DNA of 64,000 nucleotides, taken from the NCBI RefSeq assembly GCF_013184775.1, contig NZ_JAATVV010000009.1, forward strand, positions 1-64,000, in the 5' to 3' direction. The stretch is from Martelella sp. HB161492. Lineage in GTDB: Bacteria > Pseudomonadota > Alphaproteobacteria > Rhizobiales > Rhizobiaceae. Each line of letters starts with the position of its first letter. Within the stretch, counting starts at the first letter, position 1. The notes under the pieces are model-generated. The model was not told where the DNA came from and ran no database searches. It was given only the letters and a program-made list of their open reading frames with translations. The position numbers and the translations under genes are program-made. Positions 16,088 to 25,555 of this stretch are shown in pieces.

Positions 16088-17398
16088 CTAAAGCAAGGAC
16101 TTGGCCGGTTCACCGGCAATATAGGTCTCGGCGATGGCGCGATCATCGCCAAGCGTCTGCAGCAGGAACAGCTCCTCGGCCAATGTCGAGACAACCTCGT
16201 GTTTCAGGGCCATGGCGGGTGTTGCCCTTGCGTCAAGCACCACGAGATCGGCATCAAGACCGGGATCAAGCGCACCGATCCGGTCCGACAGCGACAGTGC
16301 TTCGGCATTGCCGCGGGTCAGGTAATAGAAACTGGTCAGCGGATCGAGGCGCTGCGATCTGAGCTGCTGTATCTTGTAAGCCTCATCCATGGTCTGCAGC
16401 ATGGAATAGGAGGAGCCGCCGCCGACATCGGTGGCAACGGCAATGCGAAGCGGCTTGGCCCGGTCTTCGCATGCGCGGAAGGCAAACAGGCCCGAGCCGA
16501 GGAACAGGTTCGATGTCGGGCAGTGAACGGCAACGGCACCCGCTTCCGAAATCGCGTCACGTTCGCGTTCGCTCAAATGAATGGCGTGGCCGAGCAGGGT
16601 CTTTTCCCCGAGCAGGCCATAGCGGGCATAGATGTCGGTATAATCGACCGCTTCGGGGTAGAGCGAGCAGGCGAAATCAATTTCGGCCAGATTTTCCGAA
16701 AGATGGGTCTGGATGTGAAGATGAGGGTGCTCGGCGGCGAGCGTCCTTGCGGCTTCCATCTGCTCTGGCGTCGAGGTGATGGCAAAGCGCGGCGAGATGA
16801 CGACATGGTTGCGCCCCTTGCCGTGCCAGCCGGCGATGACCTCTTTCGTCTCGTCATAGCCCTGCTGCGCCGTGTCGGTCAGCGCATCCGGGGCATTGCG
16901 GTCCATCATCACCTTGCCGCCCAGTGCCAGGACATTCCGCTTTGCCGCTTCGGCAAAATAGGCATCGGCGGAGACCTTGTGGACCGAGCAGTAGGCTACC
17001 GGCGTGGTGGTGCCATGGCGCACCATCTCATCGAAGAAATGCGTGGCGATGCGGGCGGCATGCGCTTCATCGGCAAAGCGCTGTTCTTCCACGAATGTAT
17101 AGGTGTTGAGCCATTCCAGAAGATTGGCAGCGTAGGAGCCGATCACCTGCATCTGCGGGAAATGCAGATGGGCGTCGATGAAACCGGGCATGATCAGATG
17201 CGGACGGTGATCGATGATCTCCGGATCGCCGGATGCCTCTTGCCGCACCGTTTCAAAAGGTCCGGCAGCAAGAATACGGCCTCCCTGAATGAGGAGGCCG
17301 CCATCTTCTTCGTAGAAATAGGCATCTGTGTCGGCGAGCGTTTCCGGCCGGCGGTGGAAGGACAAGAGCCGGCCGCGCAGAAGGCGTGTTTTCGTCAT
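16088..17398 (-). CDS. guaD: Guanine deaminase
   Basis: This 436-aa amidohydrolase has the metal-binding PGFIDAHLHFPQ (about residue 75), the HIQTHLSEN segment and LLGHAIHLSERE, plus AVHCPTSNLFLGSGLF, which identify guanine deaminase. It hydrolyses guanine to xanthine and ammonia, feeding XdhABC. Its start overlaps the puuD stop by four bases (ATGA), so PuuD and GuaD are translationally coupled. Confidence 0.94.
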   Translation of the reverse strand: MTKTRLLRGRLLSFHRRPETLADTDAYFYEEDGGLLIQGGRILAAGPFETVRQEASGDPEIIDHRPHLIMPGFIDAHLHFPQMQVIGSYAANLLEWLNTYTFVEEQRFADEAHAARIATHFFDEMVRHGTTTPVAYCSVHKVSADAYFAEAAKRNVLALGGKVMMDRNAPDALTDTAQQGYDETKEVIAGWHGKGRNHVVISPRFAITSTPEQMEAARTLAAEHPHLHIQTHLSENLAEIDFACSLYPEAVDYTDIYARYGLLGEKTLLGHAIHLSERERDAISEAGAVAVHCPTSNLFLGSGLFAFRACEDRAKPLRIAVATDVGGGSSYSMLQTMDEAYKIQQLRSQRLDPLTSFYYLTRGNAEALSLSDRIGALDPGLDADLVVLDARATPAMALKHEVVSTLAEELFLLQTLGDDRAIAETYIAGEPAKSLL

Positions 17399-18636
17399 TC
17401 TTTTGATTTCGCTCCGATGCTTGATTGGTACCAGGCGACCAGTGTGGCACGCTCTTGTGGCGTCATGTCGGTCACATTGCCCGGAGGCATGGCATGGCTG
17501 CGCCCGGCCTGCAAGTAGATCTGGCTGGCGCGTGCTGCGATCTCCGCATCATTTTCCAGCTGAACATTGAGCGGCGGGCGGTGGATGCCTTCCCAGACCG
17601 GTTCGGCCGCATGGCACATGGAGCAGCGCGACGAGACGATTTCCTTGGCGTCGGCAAAGTGCGGATCAACCGCAAATTTCTCGAAAGCCGGTGCCACTGC
17701 CATGTTCGGGTCTTCCGGCTTCAAGATGCGTGGCGACGTCGACAGCCACATGATGGCGATGAAGATGATCGCCGTCAGCGCCCAGGTCCAGTTTGGCTGG
17801 CCCTTGCGGGCATGCATGGTGTTGAAATAATGCCGGATGGTCACGCCCATCAGGAAGACCAGCGAAGCAATCACCCAGTTGAACGAGGTCGCAAAAGCCA
17901 GCGGATAGTGATTCGACAGCATGAAGAACAGCACCGGCAGGGTGAGGTAATTATTATGCGTCGAGCGCTGCTTGGCGATCTTGCCATATTTCGGATCGGG
18001 CGTACGTCCGGCGCGCAGGTCGGCGACGACGATCTTCTGGTTCGGGATGATGATGAAGAACACATTCGCGGTCATGATGGTCGCGGTGAAGGCGCCCATA
18101 TGCAGGAAGGCGGCACGGCCGGTGAAGATATGGGTGTAGCCATAGGCCATGCAGACCAGCAGCACATAGAGCAGCAGCATCAGCCCGACCGTATGCTTGC
18201 CGATCGGCGACTTGCACAACTGGTCGTAGACCAGCCAGCCGATTGACAGCGAGGCCAGCGAAATCAGGATCGAGACCGGCGCGGAAACATCGAGAGCCTC
18301 GCGATTGACCAGAAAGAGGTCGGCGCCGCCATAGTAGAGAAGGCAGAGCATCAGGAAGCCCGATACCCAGGTCATGTAGCTTTCCCACTTGAACCAGATC
18401 AGATGATCCGGCATGTGCTCGGGCGCGACATTGTATTTCTGGATATGGTAGAAGCCGCCGGCATGGACCTGCCATTCCTCGCCGGATACCGCCGGTGGAT
18501 GATACGGGCGCTTTACCAGCCCCAGATCCAGAGCAATGAAGTAGAAGGACGAGCCGATCCAAGCAATGGCGGTGATGACATGCAGCCATCGCACCGCAAA
18601 TTGCGCCCACTCCCAGATGATCGCCAGTTCAAACAT
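17395..18636 (-). CDS. puuD: Urate hydroxylase PuuD, membrane protein with cytochrome c domain
   Basis: This 413-aa protein has about eight transmembrane segments in residues 10-300 (for example WLHVITAIAWIGSSFYFIAL) followed by a C-terminal cytochrome c domain with the haem motif CSMCH (about residue 345) and a Met ligand in SHAMPPGN. It matches PuuD, which oxidises urate to 5-hydroxyisourate at the inner membrane and passes electrons to the respiratory chain rather than making peroxide. A GGGGGAA box precedes the start. It is coupled to guaD by a four-base overlap. Confidence 0.95.
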   Translation of the reverse strand: MFELAIIWEWAQFAVRWLHVITAIAWIGSSFYFIALDLGLVKRPYHPPAVSGEEWQVHAGGFYHIQKYNVAPEHMPDHLIWFKWESYMTWVSGFLMLCLLYYGGADLFLVNREALDVSAPVSILISLASLSIGWLVYDQLCKSPIGKHTVGLMLLLYVLLVCMAYGYTHIFTGRAAFLHMGAFTATIMTANVFFIIIPNQKIVVADLRAGRTPDPKYGKIAKQRSTHNNYLTLPVLFFMLSNHYPLAFATSFNWVIASLVFLMGVTIRHYFNTMHARKGQPNWTWALTAIIFIAIMWLSTSPRILKPEDPNMAVAPAFEKFAVDPHFADAKEIVSSRCSMCHAAEPVWEGIHRPPLNVQLENDAEIAARASQIYLQAGRSHAMPPGNVTDMTPQERATLVAWYQSSIGAKSKE

Positions 18637-18768
18637 TCAATCGTTCCCCCGAATATGAACTTATTGTGATCTTGCGCAATTTCGTCGGAGAAAAAAAGCT
18701 CTGTTTTACGTTGGCCTGCAATTGACGGAAGTGGAGCGCGTGAATGCCTTGTCTTCGGGCAGAATGCC

Positions 18769-19575
18769 TCAGGAAGCTGCAGAAAAAACTGTCAAAAGTT
18801 CAGCCGCGACCATGGCGGCGATCACCTCCGGCCGCTTGTCCCTGACGACGGCGCCGCCGATTGGCAGCACCAGATTTGCGACAGAAGCGTCGGACAGGCC
18901 CGCCTCCCGGGCGTGGCTCACAAAGGTGGCGCGCTTGGTTTTCGAGCCGACCATGCCGCAATAGGCAAGATCACCGCGTTTGAGGGCTTCAACCGCAATC
19001 AGAAAATCCAGCGCATGGTCATGGGTGAGGATGACGACGGCGCTGCCGGGGGGCAGGGCAGCAATCTCGGCCTCCGGCACGGCAACGAGACGTGGCGTTA
19101 CCGCATCAGGCAGGCCCTTCAGTGTTTCCGCACGGGTTTCGACGAGGCGGACATTCATCGGCAGCGGCGCCAGCGCTGTGGCAAGGGCTGCACCGACATG
19201 GCCGCCGCCGAAAATGGCCACATGCGGATTGCCAGCTGTTTCGGCCCGTGCCTGTGCGACAAGGCTGTTGATGGCCGCCTCATCGACAGCGGCAAAGGAA
19301 AGCGCAATCCGTCCGCCGCAGCACTGGCCGATCTCGGGCCCGAGCGGAATATCGAGCAGGTGCTCTGCATCCGCCCCGCCCAGCAGCTTGCGGGCGTGGT
19401 CGATGGCGAGAAACTCCAGCTGGCCGCCGCCGATCGTGCCGAAAAGCCCGGTTTCCGACACCAGCATATAGGCGCCCTGTTCGCGCGGGGACGAGCCTTT
19501 CACACCGGCGATGCTGACCATCATCGCCGGCGCTTCACGCGCAATCCAGGCCGTAAGGCCATCGACGGTGATCAT
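18769..19575 (-). CDS. xdhC: Xanthine dehydrogenase accessory protein XdhC
   Basis: This 268-aa protein matches XdhC, which binds the molybdenum cofactor, helps its sulfuration and inserts it into XdhB. Visible landmarks are SIAGVKGSSPREQGAYMLV, GTIGGGQLEFLAIDHA, the Cys-containing LGPEIGQCCGGRIALSF and a Rossmann-type VAIFGGGHVGAALA. Its start overlaps the xdhB stop by four bases, so it is the third gene of xdhABC. Confidence 0.94.
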   Translation of the reverse strand: MITVDGLTAWIAREAPAMMVSIAGVKGSSPREQGAYMLVSETGLFGTIGGGQLEFLAIDHARKLLGGADAEHLLDIPLGPEIGQCCGGRIALSFAAVDEAAINSLVAQARAETAGNPHVAIFGGGHVGAALATALAPLPMNVRLVETRAETLKGLPDAVTPRLVAVPEAEIAALPPGSAVVILTHDHALDFLIAVEALKRGDLAYCGMVGSKTKRATFVSHAREAGLSDASVANLVLPIGGAVVRDKRPEVIAAMVAAELLTVFSAAS

Positions 19576-21929
19576 TGTCCGCTCCGGACCGCCTTCATCC
19601 GTTCAACCGCCATCAGCACGCGCTCCGGCGTTGCCGGGGCGTCAAGCCGCGGGCAGGCGGCATAATCCGCCACCGAGGCGACGGCCATATCCAGCGCCTC
19701 GAGCGCGGAGATTGCCAGCATGAAGGGCGGTTCGCCGACGGCCTTGGAGCGGCCGATGGTTTCCTCGATATTGGGCGAGAAATCGGTGAGCGCGACGTTG
19801 AAGACCTTCGGCCGGTCCGAGGCCAGCGGGATCTTGTAGGTGGAGGGCGCATGGGTTCTGAGCCGGCCCTTATTGTCCCACCACAATTCTTCCGTCGTCA
19901 GCCAGCCGAGACCCTGAATATAGCCGCCTTCGATCTGGCCGATATCGATTGCCGGATTGAGCGAGCGGCCGACATCGTGAAGGATATCGGCACGTTCCAT
20001 CAGATATTCGCCGGTCAGCGTGTCGATCGAAACTTCGGTGCAGGAGGCGCCGTAAGCATAGTAGAAGAACGGGCGTCCGCGACCGGCCGCGCGGTCCCAG
20101 TGGATCTTCGGCGTCTTGTAAAAGCCCGCTGCCGAGAGCTGCACCCGGCCGCCATAGGCGCGTTTGGCAAGTTCACCGAAGGGGATTTCCTCATCGCCAA
20201 TGCGCACCCGGTTCGGCAGGAATTCCACCTCTTCCGGCTTCACCTTGAAGGTCTCGGCGGCAAAGGCGATCAGCCGGTCCTTGATCTGGGTTGCGGCGTT
20301 GAAGGCGGCAGCCCCATTGAGATCGGCGCCGGACGAGGCCGCAGTCGGTGCGGTGTTTGGCACCTTGCCGGTGGTGGTGGCGGTGATCTTCACCCGTTCG
20401 AGGTCGATCTGGAACACATCAGCGACCACCTGGGCGACCTTGATGTACAGTCCCTGACCCATTTCCGTGCCGCCATGATTGAGCTGCACGGAGCCATCCT
20501 GATAGACATGCACCAGCGCGCCGGCCTGGTTGGATGAGGTCAGCGTGAAGGAAATGCCGAATTTGACCGGGGTGAGGGCAATGCCCTTCTTGATCACCCT
20601 GCTTTTCTTGTTGAAATCGATGATTGCCTGACGGCGGGCGCGGTAATCGCTTGAGCGTTCCAGCTCCTCGACCACGCGCAGGATGATGTTGTCCTCCACC
20701 GTCTGGTAGTACGGCGTCACATCCCGGCCGGAACCCGGCTGGCCGTAGAAATTGGCCTTGCGGATATCGAGCGGATCCTTGCCGAGCGCATAGGCGATTT
20801 CTTCCACCAGCCTTTCGCCAAGCACCATGCCCTGCGGTCCGCCAAAGCCGCGATAGGCGGTGTTGGAGCAGGTATGGGTTTTCAGCGGCCGGGAGACCAG
20901 ATGCACATTCGGCAGATAATAGGACGAATCCGCATGAAACAGCGACCGGTCCGTGACCGGTCCGGACAGATCGGCGGAAAAGCCGCAGCGGGCGGCAAAG
21001 GTCGCATCCACCGCTTCGATCATGCCGTTTTCGTCAAAGCCGATATCATAGGATGTCACGAAGTCGTGGCGCTTGCCGGTGATCGCCATGTCTTCATCGC
21101 GATCCGGGCGGATCTTGACGGCGCGGTTGAGCTTTTTGGCAGCCAGCGCTGCAATCGCGGCAAAGGCGTTGCCCTGCGTTTCCTTGCCGCCGAAGCCACC
21201 GCCCATGCGGCGCTGAAACACGGTCACGGCATGGGAGGGAATGTGCAGGATATGGCCGACAATATGCTGGATCTCGCTTGGATGCTGGGTTGAGGCCCAG
21301 ACGGAAACCTCGTCGTCTTCGCCGGGGATGGCCATGGAGATCTGGCTCTCCAGGTAGAAATGTTCCTGGCCGCCAATTTCCATTTCTGCCGTGATGCGGT
21401 GCTTTGCGCGGGCAAGCGCCTCTTTCACATCGCCGCGCTGCAGCGTCATCGGCGTGCAGACATTGGGCGCATCGGCAGCAATCGCGTCGCGCACATTGGT
21501 CCAGAAGGGCAGATCGCGATAGGTGATCTTCGCCAGCCGTGCTGCCGAACGCGCGAGTGCACGGGTCTCGGCGACAACCGCAAAGATGATCTGGCTGTGA
21601 TATTCCACTTTCGTGTCGGCAAACAGCGGCTCATCGCCGATCCCGGCAGACGAGATATCGTTGACGCCCGGCAGGTCCTTCGCCGTCAGGACACAGACGA
21701 CACCCTGTGCCTTTTCAACGGCGGAAAGATCCATGTCGATGATCTCGGCATGCGGCCGGTCCGAAAGGCCGAGGCCGACATGGAGCAGCCCCTGGGGTTC
21801 GGGGATGTCGTCGATATATTCGGCGGCGCCGGCCACATGCTTGTGGGCCGAATCATGCCGGCGCGGATCATGCATGGCGCCACTGATGCGGGTCTTGCTG
21901 ACGATCATGTCATTGGCGGACTTGTCCAT
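19572..21929 (-). CDS. xdhB: Xanthine dehydrogenase, molybdopterin-binding subunit
   Basis: This 785-aa large subunit carries the molybdopterin-site motifs RRMGGGFGGKETQ, NTAYRGFGGPQGM and NHGGTEMGQGLYIKVAQV, with the catalytic Glu in KAVGEPPFMLA near the C-terminus. With XdhA it oxidises hypoxanthine to xanthine and xanthine to urate using NAD+. I start it at 21929, where GGAGGTG lies five bases upstream, rather than at 21950. Only one base separates it from the xdhA stop. Confidence 0.95.
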   Translation of the reverse strand: MDKSANDMIVSKTRISGAMHDPRRHDSAHKHVAGAAEYIDDIPEPQGLLHVGLGLSDRPHAEIIDMDLSAVEKAQGVVCVLTAKDLPGVNDISSAGIGDEPLFADTKVEYHSQIIFAVVAETRALARSAARLAKITYRDLPFWTNVRDAIAADAPNVCTPMTLQRGDVKEALARAKHRITAEMEIGGQEHFYLESQISMAIPGEDDEVSVWASTQHPSEIQHIVGHILHIPSHAVTVFQRRMGGGFGGKETQGNAFAAIAALAAKKLNRAVKIRPDRDEDMAITGKRHDFVTSYDIGFDENGMIEAVDATFAARCGFSADLSGPVTDRSLFHADSSYYLPNVHLVSRPLKTHTCSNTAYRGFGGPQGMVLGERLVEEIAYALGKDPLDIRKANFYGQPGSGRDVTPYYQTVEDNIILRVVEELERSSDYRARRQAIIDFNKKSRVIKKGIALTPVKFGISFTLTSSNQAGALVHVYQDGSVQLNHGGTEMGQGLYIKVAQVVADVFQIDLERVKITATTTGKVPNTAPTAASSGADLNGAAAFNAATQIKDRLIAFAAETFKVKPEEVEFLPNRVRIGDEEIPFGELAKRAYGGRVQLSAAGFYKTPKIHWDRAAGRGRPFFYYAYGASCTEVSIDTLTGEYLMERADILHDVGRSLNPAIDIGQIEGGYIQGLGWLTTEELWWDNKGRLRTHAPSTYKIPLASDRPKVFNVALTDFSPNIEETIGRSKAVGEPPFMLAISALEALDMAVASVADYAACPRLDAPATPERVLMAVERMKAVRSGQ

Positions 21930-21930
21930 T

Positions 21931-23391
21931 TCACACCTCCGCGGTTTCAAAGCGGACGAGTTCCTGGCGCTCGCCTGTGGTTTCGAGGAAGAAACGGGTC
22001 AGAAGGTTCTTCGCCGTCAGCATCCGATAGGCCGATGTGGCGCGCCAGTCGGAGAGCGGACTGAAGTCGCTTTCAAAGGCGGCGCGCACGGTCTCGATCA
22101 TCTCCTCGGTCCATGGCTTGCCGGCAAGGGCAGCCTCGACATGGCTCGCCCGCTTCGGCGTTCCGGCCATGCCGCCAAAGGCGATGCGGGCCTCTTTCAC
22201 CGTTTTGTCGTCGGCAAGGCTGACGAAGAAGGCACCGCAAAGGGCGGAAATATCCTCCTCCCTGCGCTTGGAAAGCTTGTAGACCGCATAGTGACTGCCG
22301 GTTGCGGGCTTCGGCACGGTGATCGCCTCAACGAATTCGCCGGCGGCGCGGTCCTGCTTGCCGTATTCGATGAAGAAATCTTCAAGCGGCAATGTGCGGC
22401 GGCCTTCGGTCGATGCCAGCGTCACCGTTGCACCAAGCGCGATGAGGGCAGGCGGGGTGTCGCCGATCGGCGAACCATTGGCAATATTGCCGCCGATCGT
22501 GCCCATATTGCGCACCTGCTGGCCGCCGATCCGGTCGATCAGCCTGCCAAGTGCCGGGATTGCCTTGGCCAGAACCGGGAAGGCTTCAGAATAGGTGACG
22601 CCAGCGCCGATGGTGATCTCCGCATCGCTGTCGCTGATTGTCTGCAGCGCGTCGATATGATTGATGAACACCACCGGATCGAGCGGCCGCATCTGCTTGG
22701 TGACCCAAAGTCCGACATCGGTGGAACCGGCGACGATGGTGGCCGCCGGCTCACGGGCGAGCACTGCGGCAAGATCGTCCGGTGTTGCCGGAAGGATGGC
22801 GCGGCTCTTGCCATCGCCGATGGTGATGGTTTCGTGCTGCTTCAGCGCTTCAAGCGCGGTGATCACGCTGTCACGCTCGCGGGCAATCGCATCGAATGCC
22901 GCGTCCGGCCGGGTGGCTGCGGCGCGCTCCGCTGCCTTGACGATGGGCTCATAGCCGGTGCAGCGACAGAGATTGCCCTGCAAAGCCTTCTCGATGGCTG
23001 CCCGCGAGGGGTTTTCGTTTTCCATCCACAGCGCATAAAGCGACATGACGATGCCCGGCGTGCAGAAGCCGCATTGGGAGCCATGCATGTCAACCATGGC
23101 CTGTTGCACGGGATGCAATGTACCGCCTGTCGCCAGATGCTCCACCGTCACCACATGGGTGGCGTTGAGCGAGGCGACAAAGCGGATGCAGGAATTGACC
23201 GTCTCATAGACCAGCCTGCCGCCCGAAAGCCGGCCGACAAGTACGGTGCAGGCACCGCAATCGCCCTCCGCGCAGCCTTCCTTGGAGCCGGTCATGCGCT
23301 TTTTCAGCCGGAGAAAGTCGAGTAGCGTCTCGGTTGGAGACAGGGTCTCCAGCGCTATGGCTTCGTCATTGAGTATGAAACGGATCGTCAT
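21931..23391 (-). CDS. xdhA: Xanthine dehydrogenase, iron-sulfur/FAD small subunit
   Basis: This 486-aa subunit has two [2Fe-2S] domains (KEGCAEGDCGACTVL near residue 40; QCGFCTPG and LCRCTGYEP near 105-145) and then an FAD domain with AGSTDVGLWVTKQ and NMGTIGGNIANGSPIGD. It carries electrons from the XdhB molybdenum site to NAD+. The ATG at 23391 follows an AGGAAG box. It lies 32 bp after bdhA on the same strand, so bdhA may be transcribed with xdhABC. Confidence 0.95.
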   Translation of the reverse strand: MTIRFILNDEAIALETLSPTETLLDFLRLKKRMTGSKEGCAEGDCGACTVLVGRLSGGRLVYETVNSCIRFVASLNATHVVTVEHLATGGTLHPVQQAMVDMHGSQCGFCTPGIVMSLYALWMENENPSRAAIEKALQGNLCRCTGYEPIVKAAERAAATRPDAAFDAIARERDSVITALEALKQHETITIGDGKSRAILPATPDDLAAVLAREPAATIVAGSTDVGLWVTKQMRPLDPVVFINHIDALQTISDSDAEITIGAGVTYSEAFPVLAKAIPALGRLIDRIGGQQVRNMGTIGGNIANGSPIGDTPPALIALGATVTLASTEGRRTLPLEDFFIEYGKQDRAAGEFVEAITVPKPATGSHYAVYKLSKRREEDISALCGAFFVSLADDKTVKEARIAFGGMAGTPKRASHVEAALAGKPWTEEMIETVRAAFESDFSPLSDWRATSAYRMLTAKNLLTRFFLETTGERQELVRFETAEV

Positions 23392-23423
23392 CAAAACTTC
23401 CTGCTTAAGGGTGGTCGGGCGGC

Positions 23424-24200
23424 CTATTGGGCCGTCCAGCCTCCGTCGATCGAAATATGCGTGCCTGTGATCTGTTTTGCGTCGTCACTGGCGAGAAACA
23501 GCGCAGCGGCTGCAATCTCCTGCGTGGTGACGAATTCCTTGGTCGGCTGGGCGGCCAGCAGCACATTCTGCTTGACCTCTTCCTCGGTGATGCCGCGCGC
23601 CTTGGCCGTATCGGGGATCTGCTTTTCGACCAGCGGCGTCAGCACATAGCCGGGGCAGATCGAATTGCAGGTGATGCCGAAGGTCGCCAGTTCCAGCGCC
23701 ACCGTCTTGCTCAGTCCCATCACGCCATGCTTGGCCGCGACATAGGCCGATTTGAAGGGCGAGGCGACAAGGCCATGCGCGGAAACCAGATTGATGATCC
23801 GTCCCTTGCCGGCCTTCTTCATGATCGGCACGGCATGGTGGATCGTGTGGAACGAACTCGACAGGTTGATGGCAATGATCTGATCCCACTTTTCCGTCGG
23901 GAAATCCTCAACCGGGCTGACAAATTGAATGCCGGCATTGTTGACCAGCACATCAAGGCCGCCAAACGTGCGCTCCGCTGTTGCGATCAGGTCGGCAATC
24001 TCTTCCGGCTTGGTCATGTCGGCCGGATGGTAGATCACCGCGCCATCGCCGAGACTGCCGACGCGGGCGACCGCCTGATTGATATCCTCCTCCTTACCAA
24101 AGCCGTTCAGCACGACATTATCGCCGGCCTTGGCAAAGCCTTCGGCGATGCCCAGCCCGATGCCGCTTGTCGAACCTGTAATCACTACACTGCGTGCCAT
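23424..24200 (-). CDS. bdhA: 3-Hydroxybutyrate dehydrogenase
   Basis: This 258-aa short-chain dehydrogenase has the nucleotide-binding ITGSTSGIGLGIA (about residue 7), LVNNAGIQ, the catalytic Ser and YxxxK in SAHGLVASPFKSAYVAAKHG, and the family's TCNSICPGYVLTPLVEKQIP. The last two stretches mark D-3-hydroxybutyrate dehydrogenase, which interconverts 3-hydroxybutyrate and acetoacetate with NAD+ in poly-hydroxybutyrate and ketone-body use. In Sinorhizobium bdhA is also linked to xdhA, so the arrangement here is conserved rather than accidental. Confidence 0.9.
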   Translation of the reverse strand: MARSVVITGSTSGIGLGIAEGFAKAGDNVVLNGFGKEEDINQAVARVGSLGDGAVIYHPADMTKPEEIADLIATAERTFGGLDVLVNNAGIQFVSPVEDFPTEKWDQIIAINLSSSFHTIHHAVPIMKKAGKGRIINLVSAHGLVASPFKSAYVAAKHGVMGLSKTVALELATFGITCNSICPGYVLTPLVEKQIPDTAKARGITEEEVKQNVLLAAQPTKEFVTTQEIAAAALFLASDDAKQITGTHISIDGGWTAQ

Positions 24201-24377
24201 TCAGAATGTCTCCTCAATCCATTCTCCGCTCTCTCACAGAAGCGTATCACTTCCACGTTAAGCGCATTGTGCGGCGCTTTCAATCTGCGATGCGACAGTC
24301 ATATGCCAAGTTTCAAGCGCTATTTTGCTGGCAGTGTGCGCGCTTTTCGGCATCGCAACCGACCGTCTGCGTGAAAA

Positions 24378-24389
24378 CAGTGTTCACTG
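24378..24389. promoter_or_regulatory. Palindrome in the bdhA/LLM divergent gap
   Basis: The 271-bp gap at 24201-24471 separates divergent genes. It contains a perfect short palindrome CAGTG-TT-CACTG, about 80 bp before the LLM oxidoreductase start, a possible repressor site. I see nothing else in the gap that I can support. Confidence 0.3.
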
Positions 24390-24471
24390 ATCGGGCACGA
24401 TCTGCCTCTTCTATTCCGTCAGTCATGAACGATATTGTGGTGCAAGAGAAATACTATTCTGCGGAGCCAGC

Positions 24472-25515
24472 ATGGAACTTGGAATTTTCACCTTTGCCGA
24501 TGTCGATCCCGCCGACGGCATTGATCGCGGACAGGAAGCAGAACGGCGGATGAAGAACCTGCTGTCTGAGATCAGGCTTGCGGACGAACTCGGCCTTGAT
24601 GTCTTCGGTGTCGGCGAACATCACCGGGTTGATTATCTCGTGTCGTCACCGGCAACGGTGCTGGCGGCCGCTGCGGCCACGACGACAAAGATCAGGCTCA
24701 CCAGCGCGGTCACCATCCTGTCTTCCGACGATCCTGTTCGGGTGTTCCAGCAGTTTTCCTCCGTCGATCTGATCTCCGGCGGCCGGGCCGAAATCATGGC
24801 CGGGCGCGGTTCCTTCATCGAATCCTTTCCGCTCTTCGGCCATGCGCTGGAAGATTACGATCAGCTTTATGCCGAAAAACTCGATCTGCTGCTGAAGATC
24901 CGCGACAATGAACATGTCACCTGGTCCGGTCAAACGCGGCCGCCCCTGACCGGGCAGGGCATCTATCCGCGTCCGGTTCAGAACCCGCTGCCGGTCTGGA
25001 TTGCGGCTGGCGGCACGCCGCAATCCATGGCGCGGGCTGGTTTTCTCGGCCTGCCGCTGATCATCGCCATCCTCGGCGGCCAGCCACGCCGGTTTGCGCC
25101 ACTTTTCGATCTTTACGCCCGGGCTGCCGAACAGGCGGGCCATGATCAAAAGAGCCTGAAGCGCGGGATCTCGGTTCATGGCTTCGTCGCTGAAACCGCG
25201 GACAGGGCGCGTGACATTTTCTACGCACCACAGGCCGCCGTGATGAACAGGCTCGGCCGCGAGCGTGGCTGGGGGCCGACATCGCGCGCCCAATTCGATG
25301 CCTCGACCGGGCCAGAGGGTGCGCTCTTTGTCGGGGATCCGGAAGGTCTGGCGAAAAAGATCGTCGCCCATGCCCGGATTTTCGGGCTTGACCGTTTCAT
25401 GCTGCAGATGGCAGTCGGTCTCGTGCCGCATGACGAACTGATGCGGGCGATCGAGCTTTTCGCCACCAAGACCGCGCCCATGGTGCGCGACATGCTGGCG
25501 GACGACAAGGCATAG
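24472..25515 (+). CDS. LLM class flavin-dependent oxidoreductase
   Basis: This 347-aa protein fits the luciferase-like monooxygenase family: FTFADVDP at the start, [41 protein letters not shown] and [17 protein letters not shown]. These TIM-barrel enzymes use FMNH2 from a partner reductase. The substrate cannot be read from the sequence. It is followed 40 bp later by a methionine aminopeptidase gene on the same strand, and may share its transcript. Confidence 0.88.
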   Translation: MELGIFTFADVDPADGIDRGQEAERRMKNLLSEIRLADELGLDVFGVGEHHRVDYLVSSPATVLAAAAATTTKIRLTSAVTILSSDDPVRVFQQFSSVDLISGGRAEIMAGRGSFIESFPLFGHALEDYDQLYAEKLDLLLKIRDNEHVTWSGQTRPPLTGQGIYPRPVQNPLPVWIAAGGTPQSMARAGFLGLPLIIAILGGQPRRFAPLFDLYARAAEQAGHDQKSLKRGISVHGFVAETADRARDIFYAPQAAVMNRLGRERGWGPTSRAQFDASTGPEGALFVGDPEGLAKKIVAHARIFGLDRFMLQMAVGLVPHDELMRAIELFATKTAPMVRDMLADDKA

Positions 25516-25555
25516 GGCCTGGCGAATCCTTTTGCCGGGTTTGGAAAGGGCTGAA

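Noticed and set aside
21613-23325. A 570-codon open frame on the plus strand opposite xdhA
   Set aside because: It lies wholly antisense to a clear xdhA gene and encodes an Arg/Gly-rich sequence without family features.
24201-24471. Possible small RNA or tRNA in the bdhA/LLM gap
   Set aside because: I found no cloverleaf, strong terminator or conserved anticodon arm; only a short palindrome.
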